From assembly GCA_017308595.1 (NCBI GenBank), contig JAFKER010000005.1, positions 754,950 through 818,949 of the forward strand: DNA of 64,000 bases, written 5' to 3'. The position numbers and the translations under genes are program-made. The DNA is from Afipia sp. Its GTDB lineage: Bacteria; Pseudomonadota; Alphaproteobacteria; Rhizobiales; Xanthobacteraceae. Shown piece by piece: positions 27,729-37,362 of this stretch. The stretch's first letter is position 1. Each line of letters begins with the position of its first letter. The notes below the pieces were generated by a model. That model saw only the letters and a list, made by a program, of their open reading frames with translations, was not told where the DNA came from and did no database searches.

Positions 27729-28582
27729 CGCTTGTCCTCGATTGCCGATGCAACGCGCAATGCCTGCACCGTTTCCGCAACATCATGCGCGCGGATGATT
27801 TTGGCGCCGTGCTGCGCCGCTAATAAGTGCGCGGCAATGGAGCCGCCAAGCCGCTGGCTCGGTTCGGATGGAATGACCGACGCGATAAAGCGTTTTCGCG
27901 ATGCACCGACCAGAAGTGGAAGGCCGAACTGATCCAGCGCATCGAGCCGCGCGAGCGCCGTCATGCTCTGTTCGGGCGTTTTCCCGAAGCCGATGCCGGG
28001 ATCGAGAACGATGTGTCCCTGCGGGATGCCCGCTTTGGCTGCAATGTCGAGTGAGCGGCTGAAAAACGTTTTCATATCCGCGACAATGTCGATGGCCGGA
28101 TCGACGGTGTCGCGGTTGTGCATGATGATCACGGGCGCATGGTGGTCCGCGACCACGCGGGCCATGTCCGGATCGCGCTGCAGACCCCAGATATCATTGG
28201 CGACAGCTGCGCCGTTCGTAAGTGCCCACGCCGCGACCGTGGCTTTCATCGTGTCGATGGAAACCGGAATACCCAGAGTGGTTACCGCCGGCAGGATGTC
28301 GCGCAGCCGCTGCAATTCTTCGTCCGCCAAAACCGGTTGCGAGCCATAGGGCCGGGTGGATTCTGCGCCGATATCGAGAATGCCCGCACCTGCGGCGATC
28401 ATGCGCCGAGCCTGGGTCAGGGCCGCTTCGTGAGAGGTAAAGTGCCCGCCATCGGAAAACGAATCCGGGGTGATATTGAGTACACCCATCACCACGGGAA
28501 GGGGGCCTGCGAACAGGTCCCGCAGCACCGGATGAAGCTGCGCGGCAGCCGGATGGGAGGTTCGGGACGGAGCAGCCATCAT
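27725..28582 (-). CDS. folP: Dihydropteroate synthase
   Basis: About 285 aa. Both DHPS signatures are present: VVMGVLNITPDSFSDGG and the GAGILDIGAESTRPYGSQPV stretch. The loop 5-8 elements IPVSIDTMKA, AVANDIWGLQ, VLDPGIGFGKT and LLVGASRKRFI are also seen. It joins p-aminobenzoate to dihydropterin pyrophosphate and is the sulfonamide target. Two adjacent ATGs (28582, 28579) can start it; the frame extends to 28654 but that part looks non-coding. First gene of the folate trio. Confidence 0.94.
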   Translation of the reverse strand: MMAAPSRTSHPAAAQLHPVLRDLFAGPLPVVMGVLNITPDSFSDGGHFTSHEAALTQARRMIAAGAGILDIGAESTRPYGSQPVLADEELQRLRDILPAVTTLGIPVSIDTMKATVAAWALTNGAAVANDIWGLQRDPDMARVVADHHAPVIIMHNRDTVDPAIDIVADMKTFFSRSLDIAAKAGIPQGHIVLDPGIGFGKTPEQSMTALARLDALDQFGLPLLVGASRKRFIASVIPSEPSQRLGGSIAAHLLAAQHGAKIIRAHDVAETVQALRVASAIEDKR

Positions 28583-28688
28583 GCCGTGGCTTTGCGCGGT
28601 CCCTGCGGTCAAGTCAAGCGATGGCGGAGGGGGATGTCGCCCAAGGGCTTTCACCGGGCAGGAACAGCCGAAGCCGTGGGCCGACTGC

Positions 28689-29111
28689 TCAGTAGGAAAT
28701 CTTCAGCGGCAGCTTGCGGGCACGCTGGATCAGTTCGGCGACGGATTTATCCGACGGCAGGACCTGCACCAGCTTCCGTTTGTCGTTGGCTTCCTTCATG
28801 GCTTGCGCAAGCCGCTGGGGATTGCGCTGCACGAATTCGCGCACCGTCACGACGCCCGCGGCGCGCAGCAGCTCGGCCTTGGCCTTGCCCATACCCTTGA
28901 TGCGCATGCAGTCAGCGATATTGGCCCATGCCAGCAGTTGTTGCTCGTTAAGGCCGGTCTTGGCGGCCAGCATCTTCCGGCCCCTGGGGGAGCGGGCACT
29001 TTCAAGCAATGCGGCTGTGGTGCGAATACCTTCGGCTTTGAGCTTGACCTGGGCATGTGCGCCAAGTCCGTCAATTTTCGAAAGGGGATACGCTGGAATG
29101 GAATTGGACAT
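28689..29111 (-). CDS. DUF4332 domain protein (helix-hairpin-helix)
   Basis: 140 aa from ATG 29111. It contains two helix-hairpin-helix-like units: IDGLGAHAQVKLKAEGIRTT (aa 12-31) and MRIKGMGKAKAELLRAAGVV (about 70-90), the pattern of DUF4332, which resembles the DNA-binding or scaffold part of DNA repair proteins. No catalytic domain is attached. Function unknown; non-specific DNA binding is a reasonable guess. The C-terminus is basic and helical (IQRARKLPLKISY). Confidence 0.72.
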   Translation of the reverse strand: MSNSIPAYPLSKIDGLGAHAQVKLKAEGIRTTAALLESARSPRGRKMLAAKTGLNEQQLLAWANIADCMRIKGMGKAKAELLRAAGVVTVREFVQRNPQRLAQAMKEANDKRKLVQVLPSDKSVAELIQRARKLPLKISY

Positions 29112-29136
29112 GGTACTCGAATGCAAAAAATGAATG

Positions 29137-29499
29137 TTACGCGAACTGGGACAGGCCAGGCGTTTCAGCAATGATCGCGCGCATCCCGTCCGCACCAATT
29201 TTGTCGCGTCCGAGTCGGAAGAGTTCACGGGCCAGACTTTGAATCTCGCTCATTCCCAGACCCATCCCCATCAATCGCGCGCCAAGGGCCATGATGCCGC
29301 CGCCGAGCAGGTTCGCCAGTCCACCGGACCCGGCCGCAGCGATGGCGTTTTCCGCGCCGGGAATTTGCGCGATCAGCGAGCTAACCTGCTCCGTGGGGCC
29401 TTCCTTGCGAAGGAACCCGAGGATGGCGCCTACGGCTTTTTCGGCAACAGCCTTGTCAACTCCGGCCTTTGCAGCCAGATCGCCAATGAACTCGTCCAT
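29137..29499 (-). CDS. Unknown helical/Gly-rich protein (DUF2267/DUF2780-like)
   Basis: 120 aa from ATG 29499 with GGGGCA upstream. The N-terminal half (MDEFIGDLAAKAGVDKAVAE then AVGAILGFLRKEGPTEQVS) looks like the small alphaproteobacterial DUF2267/DUF2780 group. It is followed by a glycine-rich, possibly membrane-interacting stretch (GSGGLANLLGGGIMALGARL) and a helical end. Function unknown. It lies 25 bases upstream of the DUF4332 gene on the same strand, so the two may be cotranscribed. Confidence 0.65.
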   Translation of the reverse strand: MDEFIGDLAAKAGVDKAVAEKAVGAILGFLRKEGPTEQVSSLIAQIPGAENAIAAAGSGGLANLLGGGIMALGARLMGMGLGMSEIQSLARELFRLGRDKIGADGMRAIIAETPGLSQFA

Positions 29500-29952
29500 G
29501 AAATTGCCCCGTGCCCACCGGTTACGTGCCGGATCTTTGTTTGTGATTTTATCTTGAGCGTGTGCGCCGCGAATTACAAGCGAGAGAGCTTTTTGAAACC
29601 GCAGTTTGGATGGAATCCATCGTAAAGTGTTGCAACGATGCAAGAGTTCTTGCGGATTTTGCGATGATTGACCGGGTCGAAGCGATAATCTCGCCCGCTC
29701 GGCACAGAGATACGGTCCAAATGCGATTTCGTTTCAATTGAACGTGACGTGATTATCTACACTCACTCCGTGCCTCCGCATCGATCTCGCCCTTGGAACG
29801 CGGCTAATATAATGTGCGGCAGCATGTGACGCGACATTTGTTCTTGTCTGCGGATGCGTCGTGCGGGTTGACCAGCGGGTTCCAGGCTGCAAGATCACGC
29901 ATCATGCGCCCCGGTTCGGCGGCCGCACATTCCAGTCTGCACGAGGCGAGAG
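29500..29952. other. 453-base divergent intergenic region
   Basis: No convincing gene. It separates the minus-strand helical protein from the plus-strand HerA-like ATPase. A perfect TATAAT at 29808-29813 reads toward the ATPase gene but lacks a good -35 box at 17 bases. The AT content is higher than in the flanking genes. Nothing else recognised. Confidence 0.4.
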
Positions 29953-31632
29953 ATGGCAAAAAAGGTGTCCAAGAAAACCTCCGACAAGGCTGCCACGCCC
30001 CCGGCGGCTGCGCCAGCAAGTGCGGGAAGCGCGGTATCCGCTGATTCCGATAAGGCGATCTTTATCGGGAAGGGCGATCAGCCGGCATTTCTGACGCTGG
30101 GGCTTGCGAACCGGCACGGTCTTGTCACCGGTGCCACCGGAACAGGCAAAACCGTGACGCTACAGATCATGGCGGAAGGTTTTGCGCGTGCCGGCGTGCC
30201 GGTTTTCGCTGCGGACATCAAGGGCGACCTGTCCGGCATCGCTGAAGTCGGCGAACCCAAGGATTTCATTCTCAGTCGCGCCAAGGAGATGGGCCTTCAA
30301 TTTCAGCCGGACCAGTTCTCGACCATTTTCTGGGATGTGTTTGGCGAACAGGGGCATCCGGTCCGCGCCACGGTGACTGAAATGGGGCCGCTGTTGCTGT
30401 CGCAGATGCTGCAGCTCAACGACGTTCAGGAAGGCGTGCTGAATGTCGCGTTCCGTGTCGCCGACGAGCACGGTCTTGCCTTGGTCGATATGAAGGACCT
30501 GCGGGCCTTGCTCGATGCGATAGTCCCCGGATCCGGCAAAGACGACGATATCGATCCGTTGCAGGATATCCGCAAGGCTGCACAATCCTTCGGCAACGTC
30601 AGCAAGGCGACGGTGGGCACCATTCAGCGGCAGTTGCTGGTGCTGGAAAATCAGGGGGCGAGCAAATTCTTCGGCGAACCGGCGTTGCAGCTGAAGGATT
30701 TCATGCGCACCGACTCCAGCGGCCGCGGCATGGTCAACATCCTTGTTGCCGACAAGCTGATGTCGAGCCCAAAATTGTATTCGACATTCCTGCTGTGGAT
30801 GCTCTCGGAACTATTCGAGGAGTTGCCCGAAGTGGGCGATCCGGCCAAGCCCAAGCTGGTGTTTTTCTTCGACGAAGCCCATCTGTTGTTTAACGATGCG
30901 CCCAAGGCGCTGATGGACAAGATCGAGCAGGTCGTCCGTCTGATCCGTTCGAAGGGCGTCGGTGTTTATTTCGTCACCCAGAACCCTATTGACGTTCCAG
31001 ACAGGATTCTCGCCCAGCTTGGCAATCGCGTGCAGCATGCGCTTCGCGCCTTCACGCCACGCGATCAGAAGGCGGTTCAGGCGGCAGCACAAACCTTCCG
31101 GCCCAACCCCAATCTCGATACCGCAAAGGTCATCATGGAGCTGGGCAAGGGCGAGGCGCTGGTTTCGTTCCTGGAAGGCAACGGCACGCCATCGATGGTC
31201 GAGCGCGTGATGATCCGCCCGCCGACGGCGCGGATCGGGCCGATCACACCGGACGAGCGCAAGGCGATCATGAATGCCAGCCCGGTGAAGGGGAAATACG
31301 ATACCTCCATTGATGCAGAATCCGCATTCGAGATACTCCAGAAGCGCCTGTCGAACACGGCTGCACCGGCTGGTGCGCCCGGTGCGGACGGATCTGGCGG
31401 TGGCGTTCTCGGCCAGATCGGATCGATTGTCGGTTCTGTCTTCGGGACCAACACGCCGCGCGGGAAAATGTCGACCGGCCAGGTCATCGCACGGAGCGTG
31501 ACGCGCTCGGTGACCAATAAGGTCGCTGGCGATGTTGCGGCCAGTCTCGGCAAATCGGTAGGCGGGTCGCTCGGCGGATCGATTGGCCGGTCCATTGTGC
31601 GCAACGTGCTCGGTAGTCTGCTGCGCCGATAG
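29953..31632 (+). CDS. HerA-like ATPase, DUF853 (YjgR type)
   Basis: 559 aa. A Lys/Ala-rich N-terminal tail is followed by GATGTGKT (Walker A, 60-67), [15 protein letters not shown], and a Walker B in [13 protein letters not shown], then the C-terminal [20 protein letters not shown] and [13 protein letters not shown], all characteristic of DUF853. The last 90 residues are a Gly/Ser-rich low-complexity tail with repeated [11 protein letters not shown] units. Family members are widely conserved cytosolic ATPases of uncertain role, related to the DNA translocase HerA. It appears to be a single gene. Confidence 0.9.
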   Translation: MAKKVSKKTSDKAATPPAAAPASAGSAVSADSDKAIFIGKGDQPAFLTLGLANRHGLVTGATGTGKTVTLQIMAEGFARAGVPVFAADIKGDLSGIAEVGEPKDFILSRAKEMGLQFQPDQFSTIFWDVFGEQGHPVRATVTEMGPLLLSQMLQLNDVQEGVLNVAFRVADEHGLALVDMKDLRALLDAIVPGSGKDDDIDPLQDIRKAAQSFGNVSKATVGTIQRQLLVLENQGASKFFGEPALQLKDFMRTDSSGRGMVNILVADKLMSSPKLYSTFLLWMLSELFEELPEVGDPAKPKLVFFFDEAHLLFNDAPKALMDKIEQVVRLIRSKGVGVYFVTQNPIDVPDRILAQLGNRVQHALRAFTPRDQKAVQAAAQTFRPNPNLDTAKVIMELGKGEALVSFLEGNGTPSMVERVMIRPPTARIGPITPDERKAIMNASPVKGKYDTSIDAESAFEILQKRLSNTAAPAGAPGADGSGGGVLGQIGSIVGSVFGTNTPRGKMSTGQVIARSVTRSVTNKVAGDVAASLGKSVGGSLGGSIGRSIVRNVLGSLLRR

Positions 31633-31642
31633 CAATCGAAGC

Positions 31643-32950
31643 ATGATGCGGACATTCAGATGGCCATCCTGGCGGCATCCAATCGATGTCTTGTTTCTGC
31701 TGTCCTGCGTCTTTCTGACGGTTTACGTTCTTGTTCCTGAGATATGGATGGGCGGTAAGGCCAAGGACTACGGGCTTTGGTACTGGGCCGGACAACAGGT
31801 GCTCAAGGGCGGGCCGCTGTATGAGCCGGTGAATGGGATCGTCGATTTTATTTATCCTCCGACCTCCGCGATTCTGCTCGCGATACCGAGTTACTTCGGC
31901 AAGGTCCCGCTTTATCTCGCGCTCTCGATTCTGAATTCGGCTGCTTGGTGGGCGACCGGCCAGCTTTCCAATGCGATGACAGGTTCGGAAAAAATTCCAG
32001 GCCCGTGGCTCGCGGCGTTGCCAGGATTTGCAACCATCGCTTTCGTTTTCGAGAACTTCGCTCTCGGACAGCCCAATCTTGTGCTGCTTGCGATGATGCT
32101 GGCGGGGTTTTGGTGGTTGTTCCGGGGAGGATCCTGGTTGGCGGGATCGCTATTTGCTCTGGCGACCGCCATCAAGGTGTTTCCCGTCGCAGTGTTTCCA
32201 TACCTGATCTTCCGTGGCCATTGGCGGGCGGCCATGAGCATGATGATCGCGCTCGTCTTGATTCTGGCTGTTTTGCCGGCGCCTGTTCGCGGGTATCAGC
32301 GAAATATCTCCGAGCTAACGACATGGTTCGGCGATATGGTCGGCTCCGCTTCGGAAACCGGTTTCGGTCAACGGAATGCGCAGAACTGGTCACGGATCAA
32401 TCAGTCGTTGATTGCGCAGGTTCATCGCTTCTCGCGACATATAAATTACAATCAGGTCGATCCGGATTTCCCTGTTGGCTATGTGAACGTGATCGATGTC
32501 AGCTTTGGGACTGCAAACTGGATTGTGCTCGGAGTCGCAGGATTGATCGGGCTTGGCTACATGGCCATCGTTCCGGTGCGGCCGAGGATGACGCCGCGCT
32601 CTACGGCAGACGAACTCGGTATATTGTTCTGTTTGATGACGATCGCTTCGCCATTGGCGCGACAATACTATTTTGTCTGGCTGTTTTTCCCGATTGCCGT
32701 GATGTGCCATCGGGCAGCCTTCGATCCGCGCCCGCAGGTGCAGCGCGGGACCTGGGCGGCGCTTGCGCTTGCGATTGTCCTGATGTTGCTTGCTGTGCCG
32801 GGATTCCCGATTGTTTTTCAGGCTCTCGGCAACTATCTCGTTGCGACCGCGGTTATCATCGCAGGACTTGCATGGCATATGCGCAACCCGCCTGAATTCG
32901 AGAAATCTGTCTCGCAAACCTCCGCGGCTCCGAAGCCCGGACCGGCTTGA
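31643..32950 (+). CDS. Polytopic glycosyltransferase, GT87/DUF2029 family
   Basis: 435 aa with about ten transmembrane helices (for example HPIDVLFLLSCVFLTVYVLV, ALVLILAVLPAPVRGY, ALAIVLMLLAVPGFPIVFQA). The first periplasmic loop has DYGLWYWAGQQVLKGGPLYE, then IYPPTSAILLAIPSYFG; this Asp/Tyr-Pro-Pro pattern is typical of DUF2029/GT87, which transfer mannose or arabinose from polyprenyl phosphate. The substrate is unknown. ATG 31643 lies 10 bases after the ATPase stop, but the ribosome site is weak. Confidence 0.82.
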   Translation: MMRTFRWPSWRHPIDVLFLLSCVFLTVYVLVPEIWMGGKAKDYGLWYWAGQQVLKGGPLYEPVNGIVDFIYPPTSAILLAIPSYFGKVPLYLALSILNSAAWWATGQLSNAMTGSEKIPGPWLAALPGFATIAFVFENFALGQPNLVLLAMMLAGFWWLFRGGSWLAGSLFALATAIKVFPVAVFPYLIFRGHWRAAMSMMIALVLILAVLPAPVRGYQRNISELTTWFGDMVGSASETGFGQRNAQNWSRINQSLIAQVHRFSRHINYNQVDPDFPVGYVNVIDVSFGTANWIVLGVAGLIGLGYMAIVPVRPRMTPRSTADELGILFCLMTIASPLARQYYFVWLFFPIAVMCHRAAFDPRPQVQRGTWAALALAIVLMLLAVPGFPIVFQALGNYLVATAVIIAGLAWHMRNPPEFEKSVSQTSAAPKPGPA

Positions 32951-32994
32951 TCGAAAACTGCAGTGATCCAATCTCTTCAATGAAGGACCAGCGA

Positions 32995-34395
32995 ATGTCC
33001 ACCAGCTCACAACTTTCCGCCGTTCTGGATCATATCGACAAGGATTTCGACAAAAGCCTGGAGCGGCTGTTTACGCTGCTCCGGATCAAGTCGATCTCGG
33101 CCGATCCAGCATTCAACGACGATTGCAAAAAGGCGGCGGATCATCTCGCTGCGGATATTGCTTCCATCGGCTTTGCGACCGACGTCCGACCGACCGCCGG
33201 TCATCCGGCGATTGTCGGCAAGAGCAACGGCAACAGCGGCGCGCATGTTCTGTTCTACGGTCACTATGACGTGCAGCCGGTCGATCCGCTCGATCTGTGG
33301 CATCGTCCGCCGTTCGAGCCCGTGGTCACCGATCACGCGGACGGTCGCAAGATCATCGTCGCGCGTGGTGCTGAAGACGACAAGGGCCAGTTGATGACCT
33401 TTGTCGAGGCTTGCCGCGCCTGGAAGAACGTCACGGGATCGCTGCCGCTGAATGTCACGATCCTGATCGAGGGCGAGGAGGAAATCGGCTCGAAGAATTT
33501 TGGCCCGTTCCTCGATAAGAACAAGAAGGATCTCGCCGCTGACTTTGTTCTGGTCTGCGACACGGGCATGTGGGACCAGAATACGCCGGCGATTACGACC
33601 TCGCTGCGTGGTCTCGTTTATGATGAGGTCCGCATCAAGGCGGCGAACCGCGATCTGCATTCAGGTATCTTCGGTGGCGGGGCGCAAAACCCGATTCGTG
33701 TGCTGACCCGGATTCTCGGCAGCATCCATGACGACAATGGCCACATCACCATTCCGGGCTTCTACGACGGCGTGAAGGATTTGCCGCCGGATATTCTGGC
33801 GCAGTGGAAGAGTCTCAATCTCTCGCCGGAAACATTCCTGAAGCCGATAGGTCTGTCAGTGCCTGCCGGTGAAAAAGACCGGCTCCTGATCGAGCAGGTG
33901 TCGTCGCGCCCGACCTGTGACATCAACGGCATCGTCGGCGGTTACACCGGTGAAGGGTCCAAGACCGTGATCCCGGCGGAAGCGTCCGCAAAAGTGTCGT
34001 TCCGGCTGGTTGAAGGGCAGGACCCCGAGAAGATCCGCAAGGCGTTCCGCGATTTCGTCACTTCGCGTTTGCCGGCGGACTGTACAGCGGAGTTCATCGA
34101 CCACGCGGGCGCACCGGCGATCGCACTCGATTGGGGCATGAAGCCGCTGGCGGCGGCGAAGCGGGCATTGACCGATGAGTGGGGCAAGGATGCGCTTCTG
34201 ATCGGTTCAGGCGCGTCGATTCCGATCGTTGCAGATTTCAAGAAGACGCTAGGCCTCGATACGGTGCTGATCGGCTTCGGTCTGGAAGACGACAACATCC
34301 ATTCGCCGAATGAGAAGTATGACCTCAAGAGCTTCCACAAGGGCATTCGCTCCTGGGCGCGCATCCTCGCCGCGTTTGCCGAGGCGCCACGTTAA
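32995..34395 (+). CDS. M20 family metallopeptidase (dipeptidase)
   Basis: 466 aa from ATG 32995, preceded by AAGGA. The di-zinc ligands are visible: HVLFYGHYDVQPV (His, Asp), RGAEDDKGQLM (bridging Asp), ILIEGEEEIGSKNFG (catalytic Glu pair), FVLVCDTGMWD (Asp) and the terminal NIHSPNEKYDLKSFHKG (His). The lid-domain motif RDLHSGIFGGGAQNP is typical of the CPG2/CNDP-like dipeptidase subgroup. It probably hydrolyses dipeptides or related amides in the cytoplasm. A strong hairpin follows the stop. Confidence 0.92.
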   Translation: MSTSSQLSAVLDHIDKDFDKSLERLFTLLRIKSISADPAFNDDCKKAADHLAADIASIGFATDVRPTAGHPAIVGKSNGNSGAHVLFYGHYDVQPVDPLDLWHRPPFEPVVTDHADGRKIIVARGAEDDKGQLMTFVEACRAWKNVTGSLPLNVTILIEGEEEIGSKNFGPFLDKNKKDLAADFVLVCDTGMWDQNTPAITTSLRGLVYDEVRIKAANRDLHSGIFGGGAQNPIRVLTRILGSIHDDNGHITIPGFYDGVKDLPPDILAQWKSLNLSPETFLKPIGLSVPAGEKDRLLIEQVSSRPTCDINGIVGGYTGEGSKTVIPAEASAKVSFRLVEGQDPEKIRKAFRDFVTSRLPADCTAEFIDHAGAPAIALDWGMKPLAAAKRALTDEWGKDALLIGSGASIPIVADFKKTLGLDTVLIGFGLEDDNIHSPNEKYDLKSFHKGIRSWARILAAFAEAPR

Positions 34396-34425
34396 CAACG
34401 AATTGTGGCCAAGGAACAGATGCAA

Positions 34426-34453
34426 AAACGCCGCCCGGAATTGGGCGGCGTTT
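34426..34453. terminator. Bidirectional terminator between convergent genes
   Basis: An 11-bp perfect stem (34426-34436 and 34443-34453) has a 6-base loop, with TTT on the plus-strand side and five T on the minus-strand side. It lies between the M20 peptidase (+) and the class II aldolase-like gene (-) and can serve both. Confidence 0.82.
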
Positions 34454-34509
34454 GAAGTCTTGTCAGTGTAGAGGCTGACGGATCAAATCTATGTCCGGAG
34501 CCGATCCAG

Positions 34510-35289
34510 TCAAGTCTTGTAGCTGGGGTCGAGCCTGTCGAGCTTGCGCAACAGCGGCGGCCAGACCAGTTTGGTTGAGCGCAGGTCGGCACGATCCGGA
34601 TCGCTGACCAGTTTTTCGTTCTTCTCGATGACGAGTTTTTCGACCGGGTAGGCGGTCGGGCCGAGCATGCGGGTGCGGACCTGCATCGTGCAGGCACGTT
34701 CGAGATGAAACATGCGCTCGAATGCCGAGGCAACCGATCGGCCCACCGTCAACGTGCCGTGGTTGCGCAGCAGCAGGTGGTTCTTGGTGCCGAGATCGCG
34801 CTGGATACGCGGACGCTCGTCGTGATCGAGAGCGATGCCCTCATAGTCGTGATAGGCGAGATCGCCGGTGACGAGCTGCGCGGTCTGGTTCAGCGGCAGC
34901 AGACCTTCCATGCAGCTTGCGACCGCCGTGCCGTCCGGCGTGTGAAGATGCAGCACGCAGCCGGCGTCCTCGCGGACTTCGTGGATCGCCGAGTGAATGG
35001 TGAAACCTGCTGGATTGATACTGTATTCGCTCTCGCTCAACTGATTGCCGTCGAGATCGATCTTCACAAGGCTCGACGCGGTGATCTCGTCGAACATCAG
35101 GCCATACGGATTAATCAGGAAGTGGTGCTCGCCTCCCGGAACGCGGGCCGAGATGTGGGTGTCGACAAGGTCGTCCCACCCGTAGTGGGCGACAAGGCGA
35201 TAGCAGGCCGCGAGGTTGACGCGCTGTTCCCATTCGCCGGGAACCATCGTGGACTGGACTTCCTTGAGGCGTGCTTCGGCCGGCGACAT
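34510..35289 (-). CDS. Class II aldolase/adducin family protein
   Basis: 259 aa from ATG 35289 (GGAGAAACGCA ahead). Zinc-binding histidines are seen in CVLHLHTPDG (H114, H116) and NHGTLTVG. The substrate-loop stretch THISARVPGGEHHFLINPYG and FDEITASSLVKIDLDG match adducin-like members; the catalytic Glu of fuculose aldolase is not obvious in DEITASSLVKID. Such bacterial proteins act on sugar phosphates or have unknown substrates. Single gene, with a terminator shared with the M20 gene. Confidence 0.87.
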   Translation of the reverse strand: MSPAEARLKEVQSTMVPGEWEQRVNLAACYRLVAHYGWDDLVDTHISARVPGGEHHFLINPYGLMFDEITASSLVKIDLDGNQLSESEYSINPAGFTIHSAIHEVREDAGCVLHLHTPDGTAVASCMEGLLPLNQTAQLVTGDLAYHDYEGIALDHDERPRIQRDLGTKNHLLLRNHGTLTVGRSVASAFERMFHLERACTMQVRTRMLGPTAYPVEKLVIEKNEKLVSDPDRADLRSTKLVWPPLLRKLDRLDPSYKT

Positions 35290-35401
35290 TGCGTTTCTCC
35301 CGCAGTTATTTTCTGGCCGGAAGCCTAACCCTGCGGTCGAGCGACCGCAACATGCGGCCTCCGCAGGGGCGACATGCTGCAGTCTGACAATCAGGTATGG
35401 A

Positions 35402-37051
35402 TCAGGGTGCGGGGATGGCGAGCAGGCTTGCAATGCTCTTGCCGCGGATATCGTAAACCCGCGCGAACACCACGTCATCGCGCTTGATCTCGACGACCAC
35501 TGGCGCACTGAGGCCCTTGCAGTAGAACTCGCCAAGGGTCATGGCGAAATCGGCGGCATGGCTGTCCCAGCCGATAGTGAAGTCCGGGCCGAGCGCGACC
35601 TGCGCGGGGCGCTGCGGACCGCAGACCGCGACGCGCCACTTGCGGTTTCTTGGTGCGGGCTCCTGGCGGGCGTCGAGTTCCTCCCGCAATCCCTCGGATG
35701 CCTGCTTAAGCGCAAGGCCCCAGTAATCGAGCATGTAGCGGTCATCGGCGCCGCGAACGGTTCCGGCGATATGATTGAAGTGCGTGTACTGATAGGGGTG
35801 CAGCCGGATCATTTCATTGAGCGGCAGCATCAATCCAAGCACAAACACGGCGGCGAAGACGGCCTGTGCAGGACGGCTGTGCTGCTTCAGCCAACCGATG
35901 ATCGCTGCGAACGCGACACCCGCCAGAACCGCCATCGGCGGGATGACGAAAATGAAGTGCCGGATGCCGTTGTAAAGAGCAGGGCGCTTCACCATCGCAA
36001 TGATGAGCGGAAGCGTGGCTGCGAGGGTTAGCATCAGCAGGATGCTCTTGCGCCGCGCGTCGACGTTCGGGCGCGTCACTGCAACCACTGTACCCGCGAT
36101 GCCGGCGCCCAGCAGACCCAGCATGATTTCCGGAAGCTGCAGCGCGAACAGCGTGGGCAGATAAGACCACGGCATGTCCGGCACCGACACGATGACGCCG
36201 TTGAACAGTTCCTTCCATGGCTTCTCGAAGAAATGCGAGAAGTATGTCAGCGCACGGAACGGATTGGCAGGATCGATGATCGACCACGGCCAGACCAAGC
36301 CCATGATCAGGTAGCCGAGCAGCACGCCGGGCAGCAGGACATAGATGACATGCCCGAGCCGGCGCACGGTTTCACGCAAACCATGGACGCGGATGTCCGA
36401 AATCCAGAGCGGGAGAAAACCGATCGCGGCATAGATCACCGCCAGCCCGCCGAGGATGCGCGAGCCGATCGAAAGCCCGGCACCGATACCGATGATGAGA
36501 ACCGTGTGCGGCTTCGGTGACGGATATTCCTGCGCGAGCCGGACCAGCCCGAGCATCAGGATGATCATCGCCACCGCGAAGGGCGCGTCCTTCGGATTCA
36601 TGAACATGTGCCCATAGAACGTCGGGCACAGTGCGAGCAGCACGATGGCCGCCAGACCCGCGACCGGCCCGCCGATGCGCCGCGCCAGCCGCCATGTCAC
36701 GCCGATGCCGATGACGCCGACAATGGCACCGAGCAGACGCCGTGTCGCGAAAAGGTCGAGCGGAACGATCTTGTGCAGCAGCGCTGCCGCCATATCGAAG
36801 CCGCCGCCATACATGTAGAGATTGGCGAAGGACAGGGCGCTGGTGTCGGTGAAGCCGCTGCCGAACATCTTCAAAAGCAGGTCGGCATATTCCGCGTGGG
36901 TGTAGTCGTCCCAGCCGAGGCCGTAATCCTTGAATGTCAGGCCCGCCACCACCGAGACAACCGCCAGTACCGCGAGCGCAAGATCGTCGCATGTCTGCTC
37001 GATCGAGCGCCCGGCAGGCGTGTCGAGGGCCGATGTGGTGATGGATGACAT
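35402..37051 (-). CDS. GT39-like polytopic glycosyltransferase
   Basis: 549 aa. About ten to twelve transmembrane helices occupy residues 25-420, and a soluble C-terminal domain follows (about 430-549). The first extracytoplasmic loop has the acidic GLGWDDYTHAEYAD, and the second TFYGHMFMNPKDAPFAVAMI, the Asp-rich pattern of PMT/ArnT-like GT39 enzymes that use polyprenyl-phosphate sugars. It would decorate an envelope lipid or glycan; the acceptor is unknown. Single gene, divergent from the next. Confidence 0.82.
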   Translation of the reverse strand: MSSITTSALDTPAGRSIEQTCDDLALAVLAVVSVVAGLTFKDYGLGWDDYTHAEYADLLLKMFGSGFTDTSALSFANLYMYGGGFDMAAALLHKIVPLDLFATRRLLGAIVGVIGIGVTWRLARRIGGPVAGLAAIVLLALCPTFYGHMFMNPKDAPFAVAMIILMLGLVRLAQEYPSPKPHTVLIIGIGAGLSIGSRILGGLAVIYAAIGFLPLWISDIRVHGLRETVRRLGHVIYVLLPGVLLGYLIMGLVWPWSIIDPANPFRALTYFSHFFEKPWKELFNGVIVSVPDMPWSYLPTLFALQLPEIMLGLLGAGIAGTVVAVTRPNVDARRKSILLMLTLAATLPLIIAMVKRPALYNGIRHFIFVIPPMAVLAGVAFAAIIGWLKQHSRPAQAVFAAVFVLGLMLPLNEMIRLHPYQYTHFNHIAGTVRGADDRYMLDYWGLALKQASEGLREELDARQEPAPRNRKWRVAVCGPQRPAQVALGPDFTIGWDSHAADFAMTLGEFYCKGLSAPVVVEIKRDDVVFARVYDIRGKSIASLLAIPAP

Positions 37052-37362
37052 GTCAGTCTATGGACCCAGCGTTCCCGCGCCTGCTGTGCCTTCCCGGCAG
37101 GCGTTTCCGGGAACTTGTATACCAGTTCGGTGTTCAGGTAATCGCCAATTGTGGCGCATTTTCCCAAATTGCAATGCAACATTGGGGCAAGGTAAAATTA
37201 TCACCGGGCTCCAACGCCATATGTAGAGCACCGAATGTGAACGGCGCCTGACCGGCGGCACCTTTCAACGGGTTTGGGCAATTACCGATTGGTAATGCGT
37301 CTACTTGAAACTATTATGGAACTCACTTGGTTGAGTCCGTTGCCGCGGGTTTGGAGCTTGAA
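37052..37362. other. 311-base divergent intergenic region with a small inverted repeat
   Basis: No gene found between the minus-strand GT39 gene and the plus-strand gene starting at 37363. A 6-bp perfect inverted repeat ATTACC-GATT-GGTAAT lies at 37281-37296, 67 bases before the downstream start, and may be an operator. The last 150 bases are AT-richer than the genes around. Confidence 0.35.
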